Source of the DNA: Actinomadura kijaniata NBRC 14229
GTDB lineage: Bacteria; Actinomycetota; Actinomycetes; Streptosporangiales; Streptosporangiaceae
NCBI RefSeq assembly: GCF_001552175.1
Contig: NZ_BCQR01000025.1
Span: forward strand, 25,084 to 89,083
DNA: 64,000 nt
Direction: 5' to 3'
Below, one piece after another: positions 16,181 to 24,484 of the stretch (position 1 is its first letter; each line of letters begins with the position of its first letter). Both the position numbers and the translations under genes were made by a program. Under the pieces are notes generated by a model, which did not search any database, was not told the DNA's origin, and saw nothing but the letters and a program-made list of their open reading frames with translations.

Positions 16181-17188
16181 TCAGGGGTTGTAGGGGCGGA
16201 AGTCGTCGTCCTCGCGGGGGAACCCGCCGTCGTCGGCCGGACGGGGCGGCGGCGGCCTGCGCTCCGGACGGTCGGCCGGGACGGGGTCGGGCGCGGAGAA
16301 CAGGCCACCCAGGTTCTCCAGCGCCCTGCTCATCTCGCTGGGCACCACCCAGACCGTGTTGGACTCGCCCCGCGCCAGCTCCGGGAGGGTCTGGAGGTAC
16401 TGGTAGGCCAGCAGCCGCTGGTCGGGCTTCCCCTCGTGGATGGCCTTGAAGACCGTCGCGATCGCCTGCGCCTGGCCCCGGGCCCGGGACGCCTGCGCCT
16501 TCGCGTCGGCCTCGGCCGCCAGCACCGCCGCCTCGGCCTGGCCGCGCGCCTTCAGGACCGCCGAGGTGCGCTCGCCCTCGGCGGTGAGGATCGCCGACTG
16601 CTTCTGGCCCTCGGCCGCCAGGATCGACGCGCGCTTGTCGCGGTCGGCGCGCATCTGCTTCTCCATCGCCTCCTTGATGGAGTCCGGCGGGTCCACCGCC
16701 TTCAGCTCGACCCGGTTGACGCGCACGCCCCAGCGGCCGGTCTCGTTGTCCAGCACGCCCCGCAGCTCGGTGTTGATCTCCTCGCGGGAGGTGAGGGTGC
16801 GCTCCAGGTCCATGCCGCCGATGATGTTGCGCAGCGTCGTCACCGTGAGCTGCTCGATCGCGGTGAGGAAGTCGGCGACCTCGTAGGTGGCGGCCTTCGG
16901 GTCGGTGACCTGGTAGTAGATCACCGTGTCGATGCCGACCACCAGGTTCTCGGCGGTGATGACCGGCTGCGGCGGGAACGGCACCACCTGCTCGCGCAGG
17001 TCCACGCGGCTGCGGACGCGGTCGACGAACGGCACCGTGACCGCCAGCCCGGCGTTCAGGGTGCGGTGGTAGCGCCCCAGGCGCTCGACGATGTCGGCGG
17101 TGGCCTGCGGGACGATGCGCACCGCCCGGTACAGCGCGAACCCGGCCACCGCGACCAGCAGGAGCGTCACGACCAGGGGGGAGGTCAC
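16181..17188 (-). CDS. SPFH/band-7 stomatin-like protein, paralogue 2
   Basis: A 335-residue stomatin built like the one at 5609-6625: one N-terminal helix, band-7 domain starting ATADIVERLGRYHRTLNAGL, an Ala/Glu/Lys coiled coil with 11-residue periodicity (AAEGQKQSAIL, TAEGERTSAVL), and the LLAYQYLQTLPELARGESNT segment shared with paralogue 1. The tail is Pro/Asp-rich. No NfeD gene is adjacent. It is 56 bp upstream of the ABC ATPase stop on the same strand, so the two may share transcription. Likely a membrane-microdomain scaffold. Confidence 0.93.
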   Translation of the reverse strand: MTSPLVVTLLLVAVAGFALYRAVRIVPQATADIVERLGRYHRTLNAGLAVTVPFVDRVRSRVDLREQVVPFPPQPVITAENLVVGIDTVIYYQVTDPKAATYEVADFLTAIEQLTVTTLRNIIGGMDLERTLTSREEINTELRGVLDNETGRWGVRVNRVELKAVDPPDSIKEAMEKQMRADRDKRASILAAEGQKQSAILTAEGERTSAVLKARGQAEAAVLAAEADAKAQASRARGQAQAIATVFKAIHEGKPDQRLLAYQYLQTLPELARGESNTVWVVPSEMSRALENLGGLFSAPDPVPADRPERRPPPPRPADDGGFPREDDDFRPYNP

Positions 17189-17244
17189 CCCTGGATGGTA
17201 AGTCGCCCCTCCCCTCCCGAACAGGGTCCCTTCCCCCGGCGGCC

Positions 17245-18033
17245 CTACCGGACGGTGCGGGCGTACCAGCGGCCGTTCTGCCGGTCCACGCCCAGCGGCA
17301 CCCCGAACGCGGCCGTCAGGTGCTCGGTGGTGAAGACCTCGTCCACCTTGCCCTGCGCGACCAGCTCGCCCCGGCGCAGCAGCAGCGCGTGGGTGAAGCC
17401 CTCGGGGACCTCCTCGACATGGTGGGTCACCATGACGATCGTCGGCGCGGCCGGGTCGGCGGCCAGCCGGCCCAGCCGGTCCACCAGGTCCTCGCGGGCG
17501 CCGAGGTCGAGCCCGGCGGCGGGCTCGTCGAGCAGCAGCAGCTCGGGGTCGGGCATCAGGGCGCGGGCGATCTGCACGCGCTTGCGCTCGCCCTCCGACA
17601 GGGTGGAGAACGAGCGGCGGATCAGGTCCGAGCAGCCCAGGGCCTCCAGCAGCGCGACCGCGCGGGACACGTCGGTGGTGTCGTACTCCTCCTGCCAGCG
17701 GCCGAGGATCGCGTACGAGCCGGTCAGCACCAGGTCGATGACCGTCTCACCGGCCGGGACCTTCTCGGCGACGGCGGAGCTGGCGAACCCGATGCGGGGC
17801 CGCAGCTCGAACACGTCGGTGCGGCCGAGCTCCTCCTCCAGGATCTCGACACTGCCGGAGCTGGGGTGCAGCATCGCCGCGGCGACCTGCAGCAGCGTCG
17901 TCTTCCCCGCGCCGTTCGGGCCGACGATCACCCAACGTTCGCCCTCGTTCACCGTCCACGTGACGTCGCGCAGCAGGGTGGCCCCCTCGCGCTTGACCCC
18001 TACCCCGCGGAGCTGCAGTACCTCGCCGGCCAT
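17245..18033 (-). CDS. ABC transporter ATP-binding protein
   Basis: A 262-residue ATPase with Walker A GPNGAGKTTLL, signature LSEGERKRVQIARAL, Walker B LLLLDEPAAGLD and the H-loop VTHHVEE. No permease is adjacent. The single-domain form with ASSAVAEKVPAGETVIDLVLTGSYA resembles stand-alone YlmA/YbbA-type ATPases seen alone in actinobacteria. The ATG at 18033 gives MAGEVLQLRGVGVKREG, the expected first strand. It is divergent from the hypothetical gene at 18124. Confidence 0.9.
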   Translation of the reverse strand: MAGEVLQLRGVGVKREGATLLRDVTWTVNEGERWVIVGPNGAGKTTLLQVAAAMLHPSSGSVEILEEELGRTDVFELRPRIGFASSAVAEKVPAGETVIDLVLTGSYAILGRWQEEYDTTDVSRAVALLEALGCSDLIRRSFSTLSEGERKRVQIARALMPDPELLLLDEPAAGLDLGAREDLVDRLGRLAADPAAPTIVMVTHHVEEVPEGFTHALLLRRGELVAQGKVDEVFTTEHLTAAFGVPLGVDRQNGRWYARTVR

Positions 18034-18049
18034 CGCGCGCCTTTGTCCC

Positions 18050-18088
18050 CTTATCCAACGTTTCCCGGGTGATCCGTCTCCGGATAAG
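18050..18088. promoter_or_regulatory. Inverted repeat in a divergent promoter
   Basis: CTTATCC at 18050-18056 and GGATAAG at 18082-18088 are perfect inverted copies, each pointing GGATAAG toward one of the two divergent genes. They may be matching -10-type elements of two promoters, or half-sites for one regulator. Confidence 0.4.
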
Positions 18089-18123
18089 AACCTATGCGAT
18101 TCCGAAGACTTATGGTGGTCTGC

Positions 18124-18885
18124 ATGGACGACGCGCGCGACGCGGCGACCGCGCTGGTCGCTTGGGGCAACGCCTGGCTCACCGGCAACGCCGGACTCGA
18201 CGCGGCGGTGGACTTCCTGGAGGAGGGGTCCGGGCCGCAGGTGCTGGGCGGCGACCCGGCCGAGGTCACCCTCCGGCGGGGCCTCGGCGACCTGCGGATC
18301 GGCGGGCTGTCGGCGTTCCGGCTGGCGCTGCCGGTGCCGGGCGACCCGCTCGGGCTGACCGGGCCGCCGGAGTTCAACCGGGCGGCGCTGGAGGCGGGCG
18401 CGGCGGTGGTGCTGGCGCTGCCGACCCGCGCGATCGGGCTGGTGCCGGTGGAGGACCGGCGCGGCTCGTCCTACACGGGCGTGCGGTGGGTGATGCACGA
18501 CGCCTCGGCGGCCCAGCCGGACGTCCCGACGCTGGCCGAGGCCGACCGGTCGCTGGCGCTCGCCATGCGCGACGCGACCGAGGCGCTGCTGACGGTCGAC
18601 GACGTGGCGGGCATCCCGCCGGAGATCGCCGACGAGCTGATCGACCTGCGCGACCCGAACCGGGACGACCACCCGCTCGCGCCCGGCTACCCCCAGCGCG
18701 CGCACCGCGTGGCGGCGCTGGCCGGGCGGCTGGCGGTGGTGGTGGACCTGGCGCGGCGGATGGACGCGCGCGGGCTGGACGCCGGGCAGGTGCGGCGGCG
18801 CGACGAGGCGTTGCGGTCGCTGGACGCGGCGGTGCGGCGGGCGCTGGTGGCGGCCTGCAACAGCGCGTTCGACCCCGTCCCCTAG
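18124..18885 (+). CDS. Hypothetical protein, 253 aa
   Basis: A soluble protein with no recognised domain name. It opens MDDARDAATALVAWGNAWLTG and is rich in Ala, Leu, Arg and Asp; the last third (VAALAGRLAVVVDLARRMDARG) is predicted helical. The frame continues 10 codons further upstream to an ATG at 18094, but the ATG at 18124 lies better relative to the GGATAAG element and may be read from a very short leader. Convergent with the RDD gene; a strong hairpin separates them. Function unknown. Confidence 0.72.
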   Translation: MDDARDAATALVAWGNAWLTGNAGLDAAVDFLEEGSGPQVLGGDPAEVTLRRGLGDLRIGGLSAFRLALPVPGDPLGLTGPPEFNRAALEAGAAVVLALPTRAIGLVPVEDRRGSSYTGVRWVMHDASAAQPDVPTLAEADRSLALAMRDATEALLTVDDVAGIPPEIADELIDLRDPNRDDHPLAPGYPQRAHRVAALAGRLAVVVDLARRMDARGLDAGQVRRRDEALRSLDAAVRRALVAACNSAFDPVP

Positions 18886-18903
18886 AAGGCCCCGGAAAAG
18901 GCG

Positions 18904-18936
18904 CAGGGCGCCCCCGCACGATGCGGGAGCGCCCTG
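18904..18936. terminator. Bidirectional stem-loop between convergent genes
   Basis: CAGGGCGC pairs with GCGCCCTG and an inner CCCGC pairs with GCGGG around a small loop, with one mismatch. It sits between the convergent hypothetical gene and the RDD gene and can serve both. Confidence 0.7.
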
Positions 18937-18950
18937 GACGACATCGTGCC

Positions 18951-19688
18951 TCAGGCGCGGACGACGATGGTGTTGCAGATCTTGTCGGCGAAGGTCTGCT
19001 TGCGCTCGTCCCACAGCGGCCAGAAGTAGCCGATGTAGCAGACGGCGCCGTCGGCGAAGTGCGCGAGCTTGCGCAGGAACGCCATGCCGAACCCGATCGG
19101 CTGACCGGTCTGGGCGCTGACCAGGCGGATGCCCATCTGGCGCTTGCCGATGGACTGGCCGGTGGTGCCCTCCTGGTAGCAGATCCACAGACCGCCCGCG
19201 GTGGAGATCAGGCCGCCGACCATGATGAGCAGCAGGCCGAGGCCCGCGCCGCCGCCGTCGCCGGTGCCGATCAGCATCAGGGACAGGATGTAGAGCAGGA
19301 AGACCGGACCCGCGAAGATCAGGTAGTCGATGATGTAGCCGCCGGCGCGCGAGCCCCACTCGGCGAGCTGGCCGCCCGAGCCGTAGTGGTGGTGGTGCAC
19401 CTCGACGGCGGGCTGGCCGTAACCGGGCTGCGCGCCGTACCCGGGCTGGGCCCCGTAACCCGGCTGCGCCGGGGGCGGCGGAGGGGTCTGGTTGTAGCCG
19501 GGCTGCGCCGGAGGCTGGCCGTAACCGGGCTGCGCGCCGTAGCCGGGCTGGGCGGGCGGCTGACCGTAACCCGGCTGCGCCGGGGGCTGACCGTAGCCCG
19601 GCTGGGCCGGGGGCTGACCGTAGCCCGGCTGCGCGGGCTGCTGTCCGTAGCCCGGCTGCTGGCCGTAGGGGTCGTAGGGGTTACCCAC
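18951..19688 (-). CDS. RDD-family membrane protein with Pro/Gly/Tyr/Gln repeat tail
   Basis: A 245-residue protein. Residues about 1-95 are low-complexity repeats of PAQPGYGQP and GAQPGYG, probably a disordered cytoplasmic tail. The C-terminal half is the RDD domain, with [17 protein letters not shown], a central helix pair, and [20 protein letters not shown] proteins are membrane proteins of varied or unknown function; proline-rich RDD proteins are common in actinobacteria. GTG start at 19688 with AAGGAG at 19694-19699. Repeats in this tail can vary in length between strains. Confidence 0.92.
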   Translation of the reverse strand: MGNPYDPYGQQPGYGQQPAQPGYGQPPAQPGYGQPPAQPGYGQPPAQPGYGAQPGYGQPPAQPGYNQTPPPPPAQPGYGAQPGYGAQPGYGQPAVEVHHHHYGSGGQLAEWGSRAGGYIIDYLIFAGPVFLLYILSLMLIGTGDGGGAGLGLLLIMVGGLISTAGGLWICYQEGTTGQSIGKRQMGIRLVSAQTGQPIGFGMAFLRKLAHFADGAVCYIGYFWPLWDERKQTFADKICNTIVVRA

Positions 19689-19781
19689 ACTTGCTCCTTA
19701 TTGGTGTTGACCCTTTGGTTCCTGTGACGCCCGCCGGACCCGGAAGGCTCCGCGAAAGTCTGGCCGACGACGGACGGCGGC

Positions 19782-20228
19782 TCAGATGCGCAGGAGGCCC
19801 AGCCGGGCGAGCTGCCACAGCTCCGACCCCACGAGGGCGAGGCCGAGCACCCAGGCGCGGGTCCTCGGCGACAGCGCCCACCACCGGTCCCTCGCCAGCG
19901 GCGCCACGGCGATGCCGACCGCGCCGACGAGGGCCACCGGGTTCGCCAGCAGGGCGTGGACCGGACGGCCCGAGCCCAGCTCGATGAACACGGTGGTACC
20001 TCCGCAGAGGGGGCAGGGGATCCCGGTGACCGCCCGGAGGGGGCAGAGCACGCCGGGGTCGTGCGCACGGTGGATCCAGGCCACGCCGACGGCCGCGACG
20101 GCCATCGTCGTGACACGCAGCACCACCCCCATGGGGCCGTGCCGCATGAGGGTGAGAACCCTGTCGGCCGCGACGCCGATCGCACCCTTCGGTGCACCGG
20201 CGACCGTGGTCGCGGGTGTGCCCCCCAA
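19782..20228 (-). CDS. DUF2752 membrane protein
   Basis: A small membrane protein with the DUF2752 hallmark CPLRAVTGIPCPLCGGTTVFIELGSG, where the CPLCGG cysteines are conserved, followed by two hydrophobic segments. I chose the TTG at 20228 because a good GGAGG site lies at 20235-20239, 6 nt upstream; this gives 148 residues. An ATG at 20306 is in frame and would add 26 unconserved basic residues. A role near the RDD gene downstream is possible (both are membrane proteins in the same direction), but no function is known. Confidence 0.8.
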   Translation of the reverse strand: MGGTPATTVAGAPKGAIGVAADRVLTLMRHGPMGVVLRVTTMAVAAVGVAWIHRAHDPGVLCPLRAVTGIPCPLCGGTTVFIELGSGRPVHALLANPVALVGAVGIAVAPLARDRWWALSPRTRAWVLGLALVGSELWQLARLGLLRI

Positions 20229-20485
20229 AAGAATCCTCCGCCTCCTGACTTGCGTCCGAGTGACCCGTATACCGGGTGCACTCCAAGGCGGGTCAAGTCC
20301 GGCCAACGAGCCGCAACGCGACCGTTACCCACCGTATGACCTGGCCCACCTCATGGGCCACGGTAGGACATACCGGCCACTGGGGCATGTCGTTTTGCCC
20401 AGAGTTCGCCGGACTGTGATATTCGCCCCTTGCCGTCCCGGGAGAACGTAGCGGTCGGGACCGGGGGCGCGGGAACGGAAGGCCC

Positions 20486-20502
20486 GGCCGCCGGGGGCGG
20501 CC
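20486..20502 (-). terminator. Stem-loop after PP2C gene
   Basis: GGCCGCC and GGCGGCC form a perfect 7-bp stem with a 3-base loop, 12 bp beyond the phosphatase stop on the minus strand. No T-tract follows. It also separates the transcript from the DUF2752 gene. Confidence 0.5.
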
Positions 20503-20513
20503 GCCGCGCGGCG

Positions 20514-21302
20514 TCAGGACTGCTGCGCGGCGGCGCCCACGACCAGCGGGACCTCGGGCTCGGTGAGGTGCTCGGCCTCGACGACGTCGGCGATGACGGC
20601 GGTGATGTTGTCCGGGCCGCCCTTGTCGCGGGCGAGCTGGATCAGCCGTTGCGCCGCGCGGGCCGGGTCCGCCTCCGCCGTCAGCGTCTCGTAGATGGTC
20701 TGCGGGTCCACCGGGCCGCTCAGCCCGTCGGAGCACAGCAGATACCGGTCGCCGAGCCGCGCCTCGCGCAGCCGCAGGTCCGGCTCGCGGTCCTCGCGGC
20801 CGTCCAGCACCCGGTACAGCACGTGCGACAGCCGCGAGGTCTCGGCCGGGTCGGTGGTGCCGCCCTGCTGCTCGGCCTCGGCCTTCAGCAGCTCGTCCAT
20901 CGTGTGGTCCTGGGTGATCTGGAACAGCTCGCCGTCGCGCAGCAGGTAGCCGCGCGAGTCGCCGATGTGCGCCAGCGCCACCGAACGCCCGTCCCACAGC
21001 ATCGCGGTCAGGGTGGTGCCCATCCGGCTGAGGTCGGGCCGCTCCTCCCGGACGATGCGCAACTTCTCGTTGGCCTCGGCCACCGCGCGGCCGAGCGCCC
21101 CGACAAGATCGTCAATGGGGGCGTCGGTGTCCAGCGAGCGCAGCGAGCCGATGACGGTGGAGGAGGCGACCTCGCCGCCCGCGTACCCGCCCATCCCGTC
21201 GGCGACCGCGATCAACCGTGCACCGGCGTAGCCCGAGTCCTCGTTGTTCTCTCGGCTGCATCCGATGTCGCTGCCTGCTGCGTACCTGATTGCTACGTTC
21301 AT
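20514..21302 (-). CDS. PP2C-type serine/threonine protein phosphatase (PstP-like)
   Basis: A 262-residue soluble phosphatase that removes phosphate from Ser/Thr using two metal ions. PP2C motifs are in order: NNEDSG, ADGMGGYAGGE, MGTTL, GDSRGYLLRDG, TQDHT, LLCSDGLSG and GGPDNIT. The full-length PstP has a transmembrane and extracellular segment; this shorter form lacks it. It lies 39 bp downstream of the response regulator on the same strand, so the pair may share a transcript. Its partner kinases are not in the window. Confidence 0.95.
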   Translation of the reverse strand: MNVAIRYAAGSDIGCSRENNEDSGYAGARLIAVADGMGGYAGGEVASSTVIGSLRSLDTDAPIDDLVGALGRAVAEANEKLRIVREERPDLSRMGTTLTAMLWDGRSVALAHIGDSRGYLLRDGELFQITQDHTMDELLKAEAEQQGGTTDPAETSRLSHVLYRVLDGREDREPDLRLREARLGDRYLLCSDGLSGPVDPQTIYETLTAEADPARAAQRLIQLARDKGGPDNITAVIADVVEAEHLTEPEVPLVVGAAAQQS

Positions 21303-21341
21303 ACCGATTTCGATGACGATCCTGTCAGAGGAGTTGATGTC

Positions 21342-22010
21342 TCAGTCGCCGGCGAGTCCGTGGCGGACGGCGTACAGCGCCGCCTGCGTCCGATCCTGTA
21401 CTCCGAGTTTCATGAGCAGATTACTGACGTGCGTCTTGACCGTCTTCTCGGAGACCACGAGCGTCCGGGCGATCTCCCGGTTGGACCTGCCCCGTGCGAT
21501 GTGCACGAGCACCTCCCGTTCCCGTTCGGTCAGCGCGGCCGGGCCGCGGTCGTCGTCCCGTTCGCGCGCGTCGGCCGCCGCACCGGCCGTCCCGGCGCGC
21601 ATCATCGCCTCGGCGGCGTCGGGTGCGAACAGGACGTGCCCGTCATGGACCGCCTTGATCGCCTGAACGAGCGCCCGCGGATCGACATCCTTGTAGAGAT
21701 ACCCAGCGGCACCCGCCCGTACAGCAGGCAGCACGTGCCGCCGTTCCGTGACGCTCGTCAGGACCAGCACCCGTGCCGGGACCCCGCGTGCCCGCAGCTC
21801 CGCCAGCGCGGCGACACCGTCGGCGCCCGGCATCTTGAGATCCATCAGCACGATATCGGGCCGCAGCGACTCGGCCAGCGTCACGGCCGACACGCCGTCC
21901 TCCGCCTCGCCGACCACCTCGATGTCGTCCTGCACGCCGAGGAACGTCCGCAGCCCCTGCCGCACCACCGGATGGTCGTCGGCGATCAGCACCCTGATCC
22001 GCTCGCTCAC
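21342..22010 (-). CDS. NarL/LuxR-family response regulator
   Basis: A 222-residue regulator. The receiver domain has the acid pair D11-D12, phosphorylation Asp57 (IVLMDLKMPG) and the late Lys of LYKDV. The C-terminal LuxR helix-turn-helix reads LTEREREVLVHIARGRSNREIARTL and then VSEKTVKTHVSNLLMKLG. Start is GTG at 22010. The cognate histidine kinase lies immediately upstream; between them is a degenerate copy of the 131-bp repeat. Output genes are unknown; the PP2C gene follows directly. Confidence 0.94.
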   Translation of the reverse strand: MSERIRVLIADDHPVVRQGLRTFLGVQDDIEVVGEAEDGVSAVTLAESLRPDIVLMDLKMPGADGVAALAELRARGVPARVLVLTSVTERRHVLPAVRAGAAGYLYKDVDPRALVQAIKAVHDGHVLFAPDAAEAMMRAGTAGAAADARERDDDRGPAALTEREREVLVHIARGRSNREIARTLVVSEKTVKTHVSNLLMKLGVQDRTQAALYAVRHGLAGD

Positions 22011-22122
22011 CGTGCCTCCCGCTCACCTACGGGGCGCTCGACGGCACCGTCTTCCCTCGTCGCTCCGGTCGCGAGCTCCCGACGCTCCTCGGTCCGGACG
22101 GCGTCGCGCCCCCGCGGTCCGC
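22011..22122 (-). repeat. Diverged copy of the 131-bp repeat between kinase and regulator (A8)
   Basis: Read on the minus strand, this 112-bp gap contains GACCGAGGAGCGTCGGGAGC and GACGAGGGAAGAC, both core elements of the family. It is open in one frame and encodes RTEERRELATGATRED, related to the EERDRELAS peptide of the plus-strand copies. It has the opposite orientation to copies A1-A7 and starts directly after the kinase TGA. Confidence 0.65.
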
Positions 22123-23328
22123 TCATCGGGGCACCTCCAGCCGGACGGTCGTGCCCGCCGCCGGGGCGGAGTCGATGGTGAGGACACCCCCGACGGAACG
22201 GGCGCGCTCGCGCATCGAGGCCAGGCCGAGCCCGGTCTGCTGGTCACCCCGGGAGAAGCCGGTGCCGTCGTCGGAGACCTCCAGCACGGCCCTGCCGTCC
22301 ACGACGCCCAGATGGACGTCGACGGTCCGCGCCCCGGCGTGTCGCAGCGCGTTGAACAGCGCCTCCTGCGCGACGCGGAACACCACCGCCTCCGCGTCCT
22401 CCGCCAGGTCGACCGGCTCGGCGCAGACGAAGCGGACACGGGTGTCGTAGGCGCGGTCCAGCACCTCCACGTGCTTGCGCAGCGACGCGGTCAGGCCGTC
22501 GGCCAGGTCGGCGGGGCGCAGCTCGAAGATGACGGCGCGCAGCTCGGCGAGGGCCTCGGCGGCGAGCCGCTCGACCTGGTCGAGCTCGGCGACGGCGCGC
22601 TCGGGGTCGCGGGGGGCCAGGGCGGCGGCGGCCTGGGCGGTGAGGCGCAGGGAGAACAGCTTCTGGGCGACGGCGTCGTGGAGCTCGCGGGCGAGGCGGC
22701 CGCGCTCGGCGACGACGGTGAGCTCGCGGTTGCGCTCGTAGAGGCGGGCGTTGGTGATGGCGATGGCGGCGTGCGCGGCGAACAGGGTCAGCAGTTCCTG
22801 GTCGGCCTCGGTGAAGCCGCGGGGGTTCCGGTTGGCGAGGAACAGGATGCCGAGGACGTTCTCCCCGTCGCGGATCGGGACGCCGAGGAAGTCCTTCAGC
22901 ACCGGGTGCGCCTGCGGCCAGCCCTCGAACTCGGGCTCGCGGCGGATGTCGGCCAGGCGCATGGGCCGCCCGTCGCGCAGCATCGCCGCGAGCATCCCGT
23001 GCTGGCGCGGCATCGGCCCGATCGCCGCCCACTCGGCGTCCGAGACGCCCTCCACCACGAACTCGGCGAACGAGCCCTGCTCGTCGGGGACCCCGAGCGC
23101 CGCGTACCGCGCGTCGAGCAGCCGGGCGGCGGCGCGGACGATCACCTGGAGGACCTCGTGCACCGACAGGTGCCGCGTCACCGCGAGCACGGCGGAGGAG
23201 ACGGCGTGCAGCGCCGCGTTCGCGCCGTCGGCCACCACGGGCTCCGCCACCCTGGGCGGATCCCCGCAGGTCACTCGCTCCGTGCCCATCCCGGTCCATC
23301 CGGCCTTTCGTCCCACCGGCGAGCGCAT
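22123..23328 (-). CDS. GAF-domain sensor histidine kinase, NarL-partner type
   Basis: A 401-residue cytoplasmic kinase without membrane helix. A GAF domain (about residues 35-195, ARYAALGVPDEQGSFAEFV and FLGVPIRDGENVLGILFLAN) precedes the HisKA_3 dimerisation domain with His217 in LARELHDAVAQKLF and the HATPase with NALRHAGA, DDGTGF and GLGLASMRERA. It resembles DevS/DosT-type and LiaS-like kinases. The ATG at 23328 follows AGGTGAG; one at 23289 (MGTERVTC) is also possible. It precedes the response regulator with a 112-bp repeat between. Confidence 0.93.
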   Translation of the reverse strand: MRSPVGRKAGWTGMGTERVTCGDPPRVAEPVVADGANAALHAVSSAVLAVTRHLSVHEVLQVIVRAAARLLDARYAALGVPDEQGSFAEFVVEGVSDAEWAAIGPMPRQHGMLAAMLRDGRPMRLADIRREPEFEGWPQAHPVLKDFLGVPIRDGENVLGILFLANRNPRGFTEADQELLTLFAAHAAIAITNARLYERNRELTVVAERGRLARELHDAVAQKLFSLRLTAQAAAALAPRDPERAVAELDQVERLAAEALAELRAVIFELRPADLADGLTASLRKHVEVLDRAYDTRVRFVCAEPVDLAEDAEAVVFRVAQEALFNALRHAGARTVDVHLGVVDGRAVLEVSDDGTGFSRGDQQTGLGLASMRERARSVGGVLTIDSAPAAGTTVRLEVPR

Positions 23329-23373
23329 CCGGCACTCACCTGTGAAGACCGTACTCTCTGGCCGTCCCCGCAC

Positions 23374-23797
23374 GAATCAGCCCGCCCGTTTAGCTTTCCC
23401 GGCGCGGCGTCACCCGTGGGGCCGGGGGCCGTATCCGGCCATCTCGCCCTGGGGTGTTACTGCCTGGATGGGGGCTTTGGAACGGTCATGAGATCCAGCG
23501 GGGTAGGTGAGCGATTTTCCGGCTTCTGACACCGCAGCGCCCTCCCTCGACCGACACGGCGCGTGACCACCCTGTCCAAAGATCGACTTCGGAGGACGCG
23601 CAGCTCATCGGCGCGGACCATCGATCGCTTGCGCGACCAGGATCTCTCTTTTCCGGGCGATGCGCCACATTTTCCGGCAATCCCGTGACGCTATGTCAGG
23701 GCGGCCCCCGAGGGCCGGAGGGCCTAGGTCCATCGGACGACCCCGGCGGACCCGCGCGGCCGATCCCCGGGAACGCCGCGTTCCCTAGGTTCGAAGC
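23374..23797. other. Intergenic region without a convincing gene
   Basis: About 420 bp between the divergent kinase and SDR genes. Short frames here lack coding bias. The end holds GGAACGCCGCGTTCC (23770-23784), a small inverted repeat near the SDR start. The part around 23640-23700 is locally AT-richer (TTTTCCGG twice) and probably holds the promoters. I see no RNA gene. Confidence 0.6.
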
Positions 23798-24484
23798 ATG
23801 GCGGAGCGAAGGACGGCACTCATCACCGGAGCCTCCCGGGGGCTCGGCCGGGCGTTGGCCCGCGAGCTGGCCCGGGACGGCTGGAACCTGATCATCAACG
23901 CGCGCGACCCGGACGCCCTGGCCGCCGTCGCCGGAGAACTCGGCCACGCGACCCCGGTGGCCGGGGACGTCACCGACCCCGGCCACCGGGCCGCGCTCGT
24001 CCGGGCCGTCCGGGACCGGGGCGGGCCGGACCTGCTGGTCAACAACGCCGGGACGCTCGGCACCACGCCGCTGCCCCGGCTCGCCGACCAGCCGCTCGAC
24101 GACCTCGCGGCCGCGTTCGGCGTCAACGTGCTCGCCCCGCTCGCGCTGGTCCAGGCGCTCCTGCCCGACCTGCGGGAACGCCGCGGCGCGATCCTCAACA
24201 TCTCCTCCGACGCCGCCGTGGAGGGCTACCGGACCTGGGGCGGCTACGGGATGACCAAGGCGGCGCTGGAGCAGCTGTCGAACGTGCTGGCCGCCGAGGA
24301 ACCCGACCTGCGGGTCTGGTGGGTCGATCCCGGCGAGATGCGCACCGACATGCTGCGGGCCGCCGGGGAGGACGTCGACGCCGCGCCGCCCCCCGAGGAA
24401 TCGGCCGCGGCCCTGCGCCGTCTGATCACCGACCGTCTCCCCAGCGGCCGCTACCGGGCCGCCGAACTGGCAGGTGCGCGATGA
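23798..24484 (+). CDS. Short-chain dehydrogenase/reductase
   Basis: A 228-residue classical SDR: TGASRGLGRALARELARDG at the N-terminus, NNAGTLGT, and active-site Ser and YGMTK (NISSDAAVEG, then YRTWGGYGMTKAAL). It is shorter at the C-terminus than most members. Its last codons overlap the MFS start by 4 bp (ATGA), so the two genes are translationally coupled. SDR-MFS pairs are found where a small metabolite is modified and exported, but no substrate can be named. Confidence 0.92.
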   Translation: MAERRTALITGASRGLGRALARELARDGWNLIINARDPDALAAVAGELGHATPVAGDVTDPGHRAALVRAVRDRGGPDLLVNNAGTLGTTPLPRLADQPLDDLAAAFGVNVLAPLALVQALLPDLRERRGAILNISSDAAVEGYRTWGGYGMTKAALEQLSNVLAAEEPDLRVWWVDPGEMRTDMLRAAGEDVDAAPPPEESAAALRRLITDRLPSGRYRAAELAGAR

